From Theocolax elegans (lineage: Eukaryota; Arthropoda; Insecta; Hymenoptera; Cerocephalidae), in the NCBI GenBank assembly GCA_026168455.1, contig CM047427.1, positions 40,461,346-40,525,345 of the forward strand: a stretch of 64,000 bases of DNA, written 5' to 3'. A model generated the notes under the pieces. The model was given only the letters and a program-made list of their open reading frames with translations. It was not told the DNA's origin and made no database searches. This document shows positions 44,368 through 55,141 of this stretch, piece by piece. The stretch's first letter is position 1, and each line of letters opens with the position of its first letter. Position numbers and translations under genes: made by a program.

Positions 44368-46374
44368 TTTCCAATCACTCTTTCAAAAACTATGTCTAAT
44401 AAAAAATTATTAATTTTTACTCCCATCTTTTTTCTACTTATTTTTCTTTTTTATAATTAGACATTTTATATATTTTGCTTAAACTTCATAAGTAGTTTCT
44501 ATTGAAAGTACTGAAATCAAAGCGGAATAATCGACAAGTATTTTTTACCATACCATAAATTTGTGTTTTTGTTAAACACATCTTTTTTCTACTTATTTTT
44601 GTTTTTATAATTAGACATTTTATATATTTTGCTTAGCAAATAAGTAGTTTCTGCTACTGAAAGTACTGAAATCAAAGCGGAATAATCGACAAGTATTTTT
44701 TACCATACCATAAATTGTATTTTAATTAAACATTTATATATTGTTTCTTAAACTCCATAAAAAGTTTCTGCAATAGAAAGTACTGAAATCAAAGTACAAT
44801 CAACAAGTATTTATTTTTAAAAATACAAATATCTTTTAAATTGATAACAAACATTTTTTCAAAAAAGTATCTTACAAGTTTACATTTCAATACTAGTTCT
44901 GTCATGTCCTACAAGCAATAGATAAATAATTTTTTAATAATTTTATTAATTTCTGCAAAACTGATAAAAAATAAATTTCTCACTTTTTTATTCTCTTTAA
45001 ATACACAATGTATATCCTTCCCGTGTCTTGCAGCAATAGATGAACAATTTTATATAATAATAATAATATTCATTTGTGCAAAATTAATTTCTGCAAAACT
45101 AATAAAAAAGTAAGTTCTCTCTTTTTTATTCTCTTTAAATAAAATAATACCTGCACCACCGTTGGTTAAGTGTTTCAGAAGTTTTTTATGATTTATACTA
45201 ATATCCTCTTGTATACTTTCTTCGCCAAGAAATCGTATGACTTTCGTCGCTGATTAGCACCGAATCGGGAGCACAAAAAGAACAACGTTAAAATATAAAA
45301 AAAAATTCTCTTGTATACTGAAAATAGTTTAAAAAAAGTTGAAATAAAGCACTCTAATGTTTAAAACGTAATATTTCTAATTCGGAATTGAACGTATCTA
45401 TTCTTTTTCTAATCATAAATAGTTGTCAAGTGCTGGTATTTTGTTTAACTGCAGAAGTCAAATAAAAATTATTCGCTGTTACGATATATACAGGTCTCAT
45501 GAGTTAACATTAAGTCTTATACTTAATCTTACCTTAAAATATTTATAAGCCCTTGATCTAAACATGCATAAGCAGTGTGTTATGCAGTTCGAATTAGATT
45601 TACTGTACAATAGTAAGATGGCAATTCAACGAGTGGTGCAAGTATTATTTTATTTAAAGAGAATAAAAAAGAGAGAAATTACTTTTTTATTAGTTTTGCA
45701 GAAATTAATTTTGCACAAATGAATATTATTATTATTATATAAAATTGTTTATCTGTTGCTACAAGACACGGGAAGGATATAATTAATAAAATTATTAAAA
45801 AATTATTTATCTATTGCTTGTAGGACATGACAGAACTAGTATTGAAATGTAAACTTGTAAGATACTTTTTTGAAAAAATGTTTGTTATCAATTTAAAAGA
45901 TATTTATATTTTTAAAAATAAATTCTTGTGGATTGTACTTTGATTTCAGTACTTTCTATTGCAGAAACTTTTTATGGAGTTTAAGAAACAATATATAAAT
46001 GTTTAATTAAAATACAATTTATGGTATGGTAAAAAATACTTGTCGATTATTCCGCTTTGATTTCAGTACTTTCGATAGCAGAAACTACTTATTTGCTAAG
46101 CAAAATATATAAAATGTCTAATTATAAAAACAAAAAAAAGTAGAAAAAAGATGTGTTTAACAAAAACACAAATTTATGGTATGGTAAAAAATACTTGTCG
46201 ATTATTCCGCTTTGATTTCAGTACTTTCAATAGCAGAAACTACTTATGAAGTTTAAGCAAAATATATAAAATGTCTAATTATAAAAAAGAAAAATAAGTA
46301 GAAAAAAGATGGGAGTAAAAATTAATAATTTTTTATCAGACATCGTTTTTGAAAGTGTGATTGGAAACCATACT
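44368..46374. mobile_element. Long inverted-repeat element, third foldback family (arms ~750 bp)
   Basis: The left arm (44368-45163) and right arm (45628-46374) are reverse complements. They share GGTTTCCAATCAC at the outer ends, repeated blocks ATAATCGACAAGTATTTTTT and TGAAATCAAAGCGGAATAAT, and TACTTGCACCAC-like sequence at the inner ends. The right arm continues outward with a small hairpin ACACCTTCGTCGAAGGTGT (about 46388-46407) that also ends the solo copy at 59.5 kb but is missing on the left, so the left end is damaged or replaced. The 460-bp core has no recognised coding region. Confidence 0.8.
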
Positions 46375-46420
46375 TGCGAAGTTTGACACCTTCGTCGAAG
46401 GTGTTTTATAAAGTACTTTC

Positions 46421-47594
46421 TACAGACATAAATAACGAATAAACGAGTTATTTAAAGTGAATACCTAAAATAATAATAAATAATTTAAAAGTTTGTGTTG
46501 ATATGGTACACAATACTTGTCGATTCCATTTTGATTTCAGTTCTTTCAATTGCAGAAATTTGTAAGAAATTTTAAGCAACAATGTATAAGTGTTTAAGTA
46601 ATACACAAATTTATGGCATGGTAAAAAATACTTGTCGATAATTCCGCTTTGATAATTAAATCTCCAAATATTAAATGTTTCTGTAGTACTTAATTGACAT
46701 AAGGAATTCCCCCAATATATACATTCTATTTCGAATTAATTAAAAACAAAATATAATTCATTGTTACTTCCTTAAATTCGCATTTAAAAAATACCAGATT
46801 GAATAATAAAATTTGCTGACCTATATAATAAAAATTACTATATTGAATATCAAAAATTACGATATTGGATATTAAAAGATATTATATCTAAATTTTACTA
46901 TATAAAAGGTCTACTTTAAGAAAAATAACATAATTTTTCACACTGGTGCTACTTTTAAGTACAGTATTGTTACATTTGTAGCATTCGAATGTTTACTTTA
47001 AAAAAGAAATGAATTGTTACTGTTTATAAAAGTTTTAAATTATAATATAGTTACTTGAGTACCATTAAAAAAACTATCTAAAAGAAAGACGAGTTTGTAA
47101 TTAAACTATTCATGAAAATGAAATTATAACTAAAATTGTTATTATTATTTGCGACATTAAAAAGTGTACTTATAAAGTAATAAAGTTTGAAATTGAATTT
47201 AAAACAATTAAACATATTCGGCTTTTCAAATTTTGCTATGAATATGTCTGATAATTGACTGAATGTGGAATCAAACTGGTTTTTTAATTGAGAAAAATTA
47301 ATTTGCAATGCTAATGATGTTTTCTTTAGAAAGTATTATTTTATAAAACGTAGATTTCTGTAGAAAGAAAAATATTTTACAGAAAATATTTTATGACATG
47401 AAATGCACACTTTATCTGTTTATAAGTATCTTAATTATATAATTTTTTCCAATATTATTTTCAAAGTCATATTTTTTGTGGTTTACTTATTACATTATTT
47501 GCTGAGGTACCGCCATCTAAATAAAATTACCCTCTTATTACCATACATCAATTGTATAATTTTCTACATTATCGGTAATTTATTTATTTCTCGC
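46421..47594. other. AT-rich DNA with diverged repeat units of the foldback arm
   Basis: Two more decayed copies of the ACTTGTCGAT...GATTTCAGT unit lie at 46515-46560 and 46620-46665. Beyond that no gene is supported; short open frames (for example 47078-47308, minus) have no homology. Confidence 0.45.
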
Positions 47595-47680
47595 GTTTCC
47601 CTAGCAACGTCTGTGATTGGTGGGCCATGATACATCATAGTAAGCGCTCATTGGTGGGCCTACTGTCGTTTGGGCTTTTT
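47595..47680. promoter_or_regulatory. X-box (RFX site) with two CCAAT boxes: promoter-like cluster
   Basis: GTTTCCCTAGCAAC at 47595-47608 matches the RFX-factor X-box consensus (GTNNCC, two-base spacer, RGNAAC). Two inverted CCAAT boxes follow (TGATTGGTGGG at about 47613 and TCATTGGTGGG at about 47648). Such clusters mark promoters of ciliary genes in animals. No adjacent coding exon could be tied to it, so the function is inferred from motif grammar alone. Confidence 0.45.
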
Positions 47681-48619
47681 GTCGTGGACTTTGAAAATCC
47701 TGCTTAAGCTATTAAAATAGAACTCACAAATCATAAGATTTATGTAGTCAAAATAAAAATAAAATTACATTCAGCTTATAAAATCACAAATTTGTTTTGA
47801 CGATGTTTAAATTTATTGTTTTTGACTTAACACAAGTCGAATAAATGTTATTAAAGTAAATGCAGTGTGTGAACGAATAATATTGAACAAAATATAATTT
47901 TTCATTTAAATAACTAAAATATGAATTTTGTTACCATTAGTACTGCATGAGGAGGAGTTATGTAAATGTTCGAAAATATTTATCCAACGTTGTTATTTTA
48001 GTCTTTCTTTCATTTTTTTATTAAAAGTTTCATACGATCTACATAACTATTCTCCCAATATTTTAATGTCTTTGTAATCTTATTTTTTCGTGGATCAAAT
48101 TATGTCAAACAATCAAGATCATTATTGGTATCTAAAAATTAAGTACCATTTAATAAAACAAATTTTAAAAGTACATACCCAATTGTTGATCAATTACGGT
48201 AAATCTGTACGTTCATAGAATAATTTTATGTTAAAAAAGCTAATAATTGTATATATTTAGACGGATACAGAAAGTATGAGTATTAAACTTCCTTTTAGCC
48301 ATCTCAGAAAAATAAAATAGGTGCTATTTTTAAAGTAAGCAACAATCTAAGAAAAAAAAGCGGGAAGTACCAATTTCTGATCAGTAAATTTTCGGTACAT
48401 ATACCACTTTCTATTTAAGTCTATTAAACAATTATTGATTGTTTAACCTTCAAATTGTGCGTAGCAACGTTTAGATTTATGTAAATCTTATTATTTTATT
48501 GAAATGATACACTGATCAGAAATTGGTTCATGATCAACAATTGGGTATGTGACGGTACATATAAATATAATTATTTTTTACCTTCATTGCATTTATCGCT
48601 TACGCCAAAATCATTTTTC
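47681..48619. other. Non-coding, nothing recognised
   Basis: AT-rich sequence with no supported gene. The words TACCCAATTGTTGATCA (48176) and TGATCAACAATTGGGTA (48531) form an inverted pair about 340 bp apart, and CCAATTTCTGATCAGTA / ACTGATCAGAAATTGGT nests inside it. A small inverted-repeat element is therefore possible here. Confidence 0.4.
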
Positions 48620-49131
48620 TTATCTTTTTTTTTTATTTAATAATTCAGCTTTACGAAGATATCCTCTTGCTTCTTTGTAATAATTGTACAAGCATCTTCT
48701 AGCACCAACACTTTGTTTATCGCCATCGACATAAGCTTCCACGTAATAAAAATCTGGATCTTTGGAAGGAAACAATTCTATCACTTCGCCTCTTAAATTT
48801 TTGAAAACTTCTGTTTTTATTCTGCAGAAAATAATTGCAAAATATTTCAAAAATTTAAGAAAAATATATTGTGTGATATACTTAACAATTATTATAAAGA
48901 ATTAAATTGTATTATTTAAACATTTTTTTTAATTTATTCAGAAAATATAAAGTAGGAACTTGAATTTGACACTTTGGAAAAGGATTACGGAAACGGAGAA
49001 TCCCAGTTATACTCACTTGTAAGATATTTCATTTTCGTTCAATTCGTTATAAATAATTTTATGTTTTAGTAAAGCTCGATCGATTTCTTTATGAATTTGA
49101 TAGATTCTTAGCAATGCTTTACCATCTAAAT
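48620..49131 (-). CDS. Two 3'-terminal exons of an unrecognised host gene
   Basis: Exon one (49131-49017, 115 nt) starts after a TTAATACAG acceptor and ends at a GTGAGT donor. Exon two (48821-48620) starts after TTTTCTGCAG and ends with a TAA at 48620-48622. Joining them gives an uninterrupted frame: LDGKALLRIYQIHKEID..., NENEISY-K-IKTEVFKNLRG..., FPSKDPDFYYVEAYVDGD, CLYNYYKEARGYLRKAELL and a final KKKR. About 104 residues, probably alpha-helical at both ends with a central strand-like part. Good splice signals and an open frame across the junction suggest a real gene. I do not recognise the protein. Upstream exons are not seen; a MITE begins 110 bp away at 49244. Confidence 0.6.
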
Positions 49132-49243
49132 CTGTATTAAGTAAATGAAATAAATTATTTTCTTTAAAACAAATATCTACAAATTATAAACAAGCAATTA
49201 TTATTATTAAAATCAATTTGAAGTTAACAAATTTTGTTCTTTA

Positions 49244-49864
49244 CTAACAAGGGGAGTACATGACCTCCGGGAAACGGATCTCATCCTAACTTTGGTATGT
49301 CTTTTATAATATAAAAATATGAAGAAAGTTAAGTTATCTCTTGCCAATGGCCACTTTTACGGAAGTTATTCGACATCCAATAATAATAGCAGTAAAAAGT
49401 ACTTCTAATTCGGTCGCTTATAACTCAGAAACAAATAATGATAAACAATCGAACCAAAAACCAGAAAAAAGTTGAGTTCAAGTAGATGTGGTTTGAAAAA
49501 AAAGAAGCTCAAATTGTTTAATTTGAAGCAAAGTTATGAAGAAAATAAGAAATTGAAGATTATTAAGCCAAAATTTAATATGAAAAATTTATTGTTTCTT
49601 TTGGCCTAATAGTCTTCAATTTCTTATTTTCTTCATAACTTTGCTTCAAATTAAACAATTTGAGCTTCTTTTTTTTCAAACCACATCTACTTGAACTCAA
49701 CTTTAGTACTTTTTACTGCTATTATTATTGGATGTCGAATAACTTCCGTAAAAGTGGCCATTGGCAAGAGATAACTTGGCTTTCTTCATATTTTTATATT
49801 ATAAAAGACATACCAAAGTTAGGATGAGATCCGTTTCCCGGAGGTCATGTACTTCCCTTGTAAG
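49244..49864. mobile_element. 621-bp near-perfect palindromic MITE with TA target duplication
   Basis: Ends CTAACAAGGGGAGTACATGA and its inverted counterpart (CTTACAAGGGAAGTACATGA) are flanked by TA on both sides (49242-49243, 49865-49866). The arms pair almost over the whole length to a centre near 49585. A stretch of about 60 nt is present only in the left arm (about 49408-49470). TA duplication suggests a Tc1/mariner-type mobiliser. Non-coding. Confidence 0.88.
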
Positions 49865-50471
49865 TATAATTTTTGTGGCATAAGCTACCAATTTTGTAGT
49901 CTTACTCCATTAATTTTGTATATAAGTTTAATTGTAGTAGCTTTTAATAGATAATATACAAAAATACGTATTTACTTTATACACAAAATTATTATGTTAT
50001 GTGAAATAACTGTGAAATAAAATAAAACATTAAATTATTGTATTATTACAGTTTAACATTCATGAATAAATATAAGCAGTAAGTTTTGAATAAAACAAAA
50101 TAAACCTGTTGATGATGGCTTTGGAGTTATGGTTATGGTTTTGCGGATCACTTATTGTTGAGAGGTCAATCATGTTATTCATTTTATTTTCTGTCACAAT
50201 GTTTAAATTGTACGTTTTTATATGTTTATGATCGTTATGAACTTTATCCAAAACGAAATCACTATTACTACTATTCAACAAAAGCCCCTTTCCAAATTAT
50301 ATTTATTTATAAAATCAATTAGATCTACTTCATAGTTTTTTTATGTACGTGCACATTTCATTATTACTAAGTGCATAAAATTCATCGTCGCTTACACCAG
50401 CTTCTAAGAATAAAAATTTATAAAATCCGTGAGGTTAGGGATTTAACCTTGTTTATCCCTAGTAAAAATTA
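49865..50471. other. AT-rich spacer, nothing recognised
   Basis: A short minus-strand open frame (50281-50060) is Asn-rich and without homology. No repeat boundary was found. Confidence 0.4.
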
Positions 50472-50690
50472 TCATATGGAAACCATATGGCTTTCACATG
50501 AAATCGATGTGGTTGCCATGTAGGAATCGTGTGATTCCCAATGGTATTCTCGTGGATCCCAACGGGAATCATACATGGATACCATGTAGGATTTCGCGAT
50601 GGTTCCCACGTAGAAATTATATAATTCCCATGTTATTTCTATGTGATTTTCATGTATTTTCCACGTGGTTTCCATATAGTAACTTGGTTA
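50472..50690. repeat. Array of ~20-bp imperfect palindromic words (CATGTGG/GGAATC type)
   Basis: The tract is built from variants of ATGGAAACCATATGG, CCATGTAGGAATC, GGGAATCATACATGG and CCACGTGGTTTCC. Each word is close to its own reverse complement, so the array reads similarly on both strands. The period is near 20-22 bp. It is bounded by AT-rich DNA on both sides. Confidence 0.75.
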
Positions 50691-50779
50691 GTCTGCATTT
50701 TGTCATTTAAACAAGTAACTAATAAATAAATAAATATTTTGTATAAAAAACGTATATAATAAAATAAAATAAAAAAAAA

Positions 50780-50858
50780 CCGACAACTCCGGAAACCGAA
50801 CCCGCGAACTTACGAACCGGAGGATTACACCTTACCACCGAGCCTTTTCACTGTTGGG
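50780..50858 (-). tRNA. tRNA-like sequence, degenerate, arm of a palindrome
   Basis: The minus strand has an A-box-like GGCTCGGTGGTAAGG and a B-box-like GGGTTCGGTTTCC spaced as in tRNAs, with CCTCCGGTTCGTAAG at the anticodon region. No good acceptor stem forms. The first half is repeated in inverted orientation at 51081-51122. Confidence 0.4.
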
Positions 50859-51122
50859 TTTATGAGAGTTAGTTTCGGGCTATAATAAGAATTTTGTTAT
50901 TAGATGATAGAAAAATTTTTTTAATTCCAAATTGAATTTACATTGAAAATTGATCAATATTTTAAAAATTTTCATTACAAACTTTAATTTCAAATTTACA
51001 TTAAAAAATCAACTTAAATCTGAAAAATTTTTCTATCATACAATGCAAGCGTTCTTTATAGTTCGAAATTAACTCTAATAAACCCAACAGTGAAATGGCT
51101 CAGTGGTAAGGTGTAATCCTCC
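50819..51122. mobile_element. Small palindromic element with tRNA-like half-sequences in both arms
   Basis: The left arm (50819-50890) and right arm (51053-51122) are inverted copies sharing GGATTACACCTTACCAC, CACTGTTGGGTTTAT and AGAGTTA. Inner sequence also pairs partly (GATAGAAAAATTTTT with GAAAAATTTTTCTATC). Each arm contains a tRNA D-arm-like region. After the shared CCTCC the right copy diverges, whereas the left continues into the T-arm-like half. Confidence 0.65.
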
Positions 51123-51638
51123 TAAAAACTGTTCATCCTAATAAGTTTATTTTACATGAAAAAGATTGTTAAATTATTATTTTCTGTTTTAGGACGTATC
51201 GACTGTGATTATTATTATGACGGGCCTGTTGCGTCACATAACGAAAAGTAACTTTGAATCCTTTTATTTGTGATTCAATGTTATTCTTAATTCACCGACA
51301 GTTATGGGTAGAGAATTTCTTTACATTAACAATCTGGTGAATGAACATATCTTGATGCTCTATATATGATCAATATTAAACTTCAAAAATAACAATACCT
51401 GTCCTTAAACAATAATTTCTTTAACTCGATGGTGAAGATCGTGAAGGGACTTAGATATTCCATCTGATACCAACTTATGAGAAAAAGAAATGTTTGGGTA
51501 TAAACAATGCAACGATCGTCACTCAGAGTTTAGTGAGGATGTTCAAGAAGGGACTTAGACTTTCTCTTTTATCCGGTCGACTACGCGGTTCCGGTCGGGC
51601 ACCAATTTCTCGTCTATTTGTGCGAGTGCTTTGTGTGT
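51123..51638. other. Left flank of the hAT insertion; LTR-like GC-richer sequence
   Basis: No gene is recognised. From about 51545 the GC content rises (CTTTTATCCGGTCGACTACG), and this sequence continues after the hAT element at 55142. The transposon therefore split a pre-existing sequence that may be part of an LTR. Confidence 0.35.
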
Positions 51639-51660
51639 GTTGTAAATAGGGTTGCAAATA

Positions 51661-52205
51661 ATTAATTACTTTTCTAATTCAATACCTACATTAATTAGTA
51701 ATTACTTTTGTACTGAGTAATTAAACTTTTTTTTAATTTTTAATTACTTTTAAACTGAGTAATTAAACTTTTTTTTAATTAATAATTACTTTTGGACTGA
51801 GTAATTAAACTTCATATTAATTCGAAATTACTTTTCGACTGGGTATTGAAACTTCATTTAATTCCGATTTCGGTGTCAAATGAGTAATTAAACTTTATTT
51901 TAATTCTTAATTACTTTTTTACTGAGTGATTAAAATTTTTATTAAATTATTAATAACTTTTGGACTGAGTAATGAAGCTTTTTTTAATTCTTAATTACTT
52001 TTGTACTGAGTAATTTAACTTTTTTTAAATTTTTAATTACGTTTTTACTGAGTAATTTAACTTTTTTTAAATTTTTAATTACGTTTTTACTGAGTAATTT
52101 AACTTTTTTAAAATTTTTAATTACGTTTTTACTGAATAATTTAACTTTTTTTAAATTTTTAATTACGTTTTTACTGAGTAATTAAACTTTATTTTTATTA
52201 TTAAT
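51661..52205. repeat. Left subterminal repeat array of the hAT element
   Basis: Ten or more units of about 45-60 bp built on TTACTTTT(G/T)ACTGAGTAATTAAACTTTTTTTTAATT. The last four units are the most uniform. The right end contains the same unit inverted. Subterminal repeats of this kind usually bind the transposase. Confidence 0.9.
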
Positions 52206-54323
52206 TACCCTGAGTACGATGAACTTATGAGATACTTCGATTCAGAGGAAGAAGAATTAATAATTCTTAAGGATTACCCATCAGTTTTATAGTTATTCTG
52301 CGACGCTACTTTTCGTCGGCAGGAAATCTAATTGAATTAAACTATAAGCCGACGGAGGTTCCGTCGTAGCGACGTTAAAAATGGTTATGATATCGCCGAT
52401 TTGTATTTAATTGGGCGCCTGGCGCTATTTAAAATAACAAGATAATCACTTAACCAAACTACTTGGCAACCCGGCAAATCTTTACCTCGACTCCACGTCA
52501 CAGAGGGAATCTCGACGGCTGACCACCTCGGAACCGGCGGCTTTTAGAGTAAAGGATATAATCGAATAACACTCACGAATTCAATCTTATAATCACAACT
52601 CAATTTATTTAAAATTTAAATAAAAATATTGTAAGTTCCGGCACCGAGACAATATTAACGCGATCCGCGACCGACTCTCACACGTGCACATACTCTCTCA
52701 CACTCCGTCCGTCCGGTGTAAATAAATATATAATATTAATAATTATAATTCGGCCGCCCGTCGGGCTAACCGTAACTTTACTCGCCTAATAAATCTTCTC
52801 ACAGCTCCAACCAACTCTGCTCAATCCTACTTCTCGACTACAACTCTACTCTACTCTACTCTACTCAGAAAATGGCTACTCTGCCTCAAAATACTACTCT
52901 ACAAAACACGACTATCTTGTCGGACGATCAGGTAGCGAATCCTCGAGTCCGGCTTCTTCATCCGGCTTGCGGCCTGGCATGATCCTCCCAAATTAAGGAT
53001 TTTCCTCCCCACTCTATCACTCTATCCTATTCTACTCCTTATCTACCGGCGTTGATTAGGGTGGTTGATTGCGTGATCGATACGCGTAGTCAGCCTTGAT
53101 CTTATTTCTGTCAAGGCCGATTATCCAATAATAGTGGTTTAGGTCACCACCAACCTGTTAATTATTGGGTCGATCACGCAACCAATCATCCCCGACACTC
53201 GGAAAGCGCGCATTACAAATAAATCATTACCATATCGGTAACCCAGTCGGTGCTGCCGCCCCGTGCCTTCCGGCTATATAATTAATACTATCTATCCCGA
53301 CACACTTACACAATAATTAAAATTTATTTTCAACCACTATTTACAGTTATATACAATTTACAACTATTAAAAATCGCCCCAAACTCTACCGACGGATTTA
53401 CATATTTTTATTTAATTAATTAACTACGCTATCTAGCTAAAATAATCGATCTACTATTATATACGTGCGCACGCTATATACAATAGTATATACCAATACA
53501 TAGGTGTGCGCGCACCGTATATATCTATATATGTATATTCTATTGTGCCGCGGTATACCTTCGCACGCATAAATTAGGTATACCGCGACTTCTACTCTAC
53601 TCGCGCGCTCCCCTCGCTCCGTGCGCTCCCACCCATACTCCCACTACGGTCGCTCACTCGAGATCTTCGGGCGCGCAACACTCTCGCTGCTCGAGTGATT
53701 CCCCCCTTCCCGCGCACCTCGCCTAGAGCCGCACGATCGTCGCCGTCGGTGCCGCGTTCCCCGGTATACGGGTGTAAGGTGGGGGAGCACCCTGGCTCTC
53801 CCGACTAGTCGTACGGAGTTCGGGCGTGCGCGCACCCATGCGCCATCTCAGCCGTCGTCGTCTGCTGAGCACCTGTGACGGTTGAGGTTAGGACGTCGCC
53901 TAATCTCCCGTCCTGTTGACATCAACAGTTATTGGTACCAGGGTTACCATTTAGGGTTTTTTTGTCCTTTATTGTCTAATGTAAATGAAGTCATACTATG
54001 TGAGTGCAACAAAGAAAAAATACCTCTATCTGGCAACACTGATTGGTACGTCAGGTATCGTGAGACGACCTGGGCTCGGTCCTTGGCTCACGATACCTCT
54101 CGGCCGTGGTCTGGGTCGTGATCCGCGTACTACCGTCGGGTATCGGTCGCGTCGTTCGTCGGCTCCGTCACTAAAACATACCCATACCGTGGGTATCAAT
54201 ATTCTCTTATTTAAAGTGCATCGGTGCACTTCGGTCCGCCAGCGAGGGATTCGCTACCTGCGACGCGATCGCGATCTAACATAAAGCAAAATTATGCATG
54301 TACATGACTTGTAAATACAAGCC
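52206..54323. other. GC-rich interior of the hAT element, no gene recognised
   Basis: The composition changes sharply to GC-rich between about 52300 and 54290. It holds a potential three-way-junction structure (53069-53181), (CTACT)n-like sequence near 52845-52865, long CpG-rich stretches (53590-53870), and an 11-bp hairpin GGTATCGTGAG/CTCACGATACC (about 54055-54102). Open frames in this region are CpG-rich chance frames without homology. It could be captured host DNA or a nested retrotransposon LTR. Confidence 0.4.
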
Positions 54324-54524
54324 ATGTGCATGTACTTGTGCGTTGTACATTTTACAACGTCACAATTCTTAAAATTTAATACTGCTTTACCATCATCCGC
54401 TCCAGTAGAGAGGCTTTTTTCGATTGCCACGCTTCTGGACAGTGCAATTAATAATAGATTAAAATATGACATTTTTGAAAAACGCGTCTTGTACAGAGCT
54501 AATTCAAAAAAACATTATAAATAA
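54324..54524 (+). pseudogene. hAT transposase C-terminal dimerisation (hATC) remnant
   Basis: The short frame contains FLKFNTALPSSAPVERLFSI followed by NNRLKYDIFEKRVLYRAN. These are the conserved hATC words (LP-x-SSA-x-x-ERLFS and NRL-x-x-x-x-FE). This domain mediates dimerisation and contributes to the hAT fold. The DDE catalytic parts upstream are not present in recognisable form, so the element is non-autonomous. Confidence 0.88.
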
Positions 54525-54719
54525 ATTGCTATTTTTCACAGTACACGAAAATGTAAATATTTTAATTGAACAGTAAAAAAAATTGTATATCTTATAAATA
54601 AATATGTAATAATAAATCACAGTTTTGTGACTACTTACATTATGACCAAAACCGACGCACTTATTATAAGTATAATGTAAGAACCCTGTTAGTAACTAAA
54701 GTCGTTTATAATAATTAAA

Positions 54720-55110
54720 AATTACATGGAGTTTAATTCCCAATTAAAAAAATATTTAGTAATTATCACGAAGTTTATTTATTTATTTCAAATGTAATTA
54801 TTAATTAAAAAAAAAGTTTAATTACTCAGTACAAAAGTAATTAACGATTAAAATAAAGATGAATTACTCAGTCCCAAAGTAATTATTAATTTAAAAAAAG
54901 TTGAATTACTCAGTTCAAAAGTAATTAATAATTAAAAAAAAATTAATCACTCAGTCCCTAAGTAATTAAGAATTAAAATAAAGTTTAATTACTCATTTAA
55001 CAAGTAATTTGTAATTAAATGATGTTTCAATACCCAGTCGAAAAGTAATTTCGAATTAATATTGAGTTTAATTATTAAGCCTAAAAGTCATTACTAATTA
55101 AATTTTCTCG
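54720..55110. repeat. Right subterminal repeat array of the hAT element (inverted)
   Basis: Units of the type AAAAGTTTAATTACTCAGT followed by (C/A)AAAAGTAATTAATAATT are the reverse complement of the left array. They are more diverged and fewer than on the left. Confidence 0.9.
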
Positions 55111-55141
55111 TAATTACAATTTTTGCAAACCTGGTTGTAAA

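Larger units (their letters stand above)
51647..55133. mobile_element. hAT DNA transposon with subterminal repeat arrays
   Basis: Terminal inverted repeats TAGGGTTGCAAATA (left) and CAGGTTTGCAAAAA (right, inverted) are flanked by an exact 8-bp duplication GTTGTAAA (51639-51646 and 55134-55141), the hallmark of hAT elements. Both ends carry arrays of ACTGAGTAATTAAACTTTT units in opposite orientation (51661-52205 and about 54720-55110). A transposase remnant (54324-54524) lies near the right end. The 2-kb GC-rich interior between is not hAT-like. Confidence 0.93.

Noticed and set aside
47403..47630. Plus-strand 75-codon frame ending at the X-box region
   Set aside because: No homology and AT-rich codon composition; the X-box lies inside the frame, which would be unusual for a promoter.
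53590..54290. Several Arg-rich open frames in CpG-rich DNA
   Set aside because: Overlapping frames on both strands, no homology, no conserved start or splice signals; expected from GC-rich sequence.
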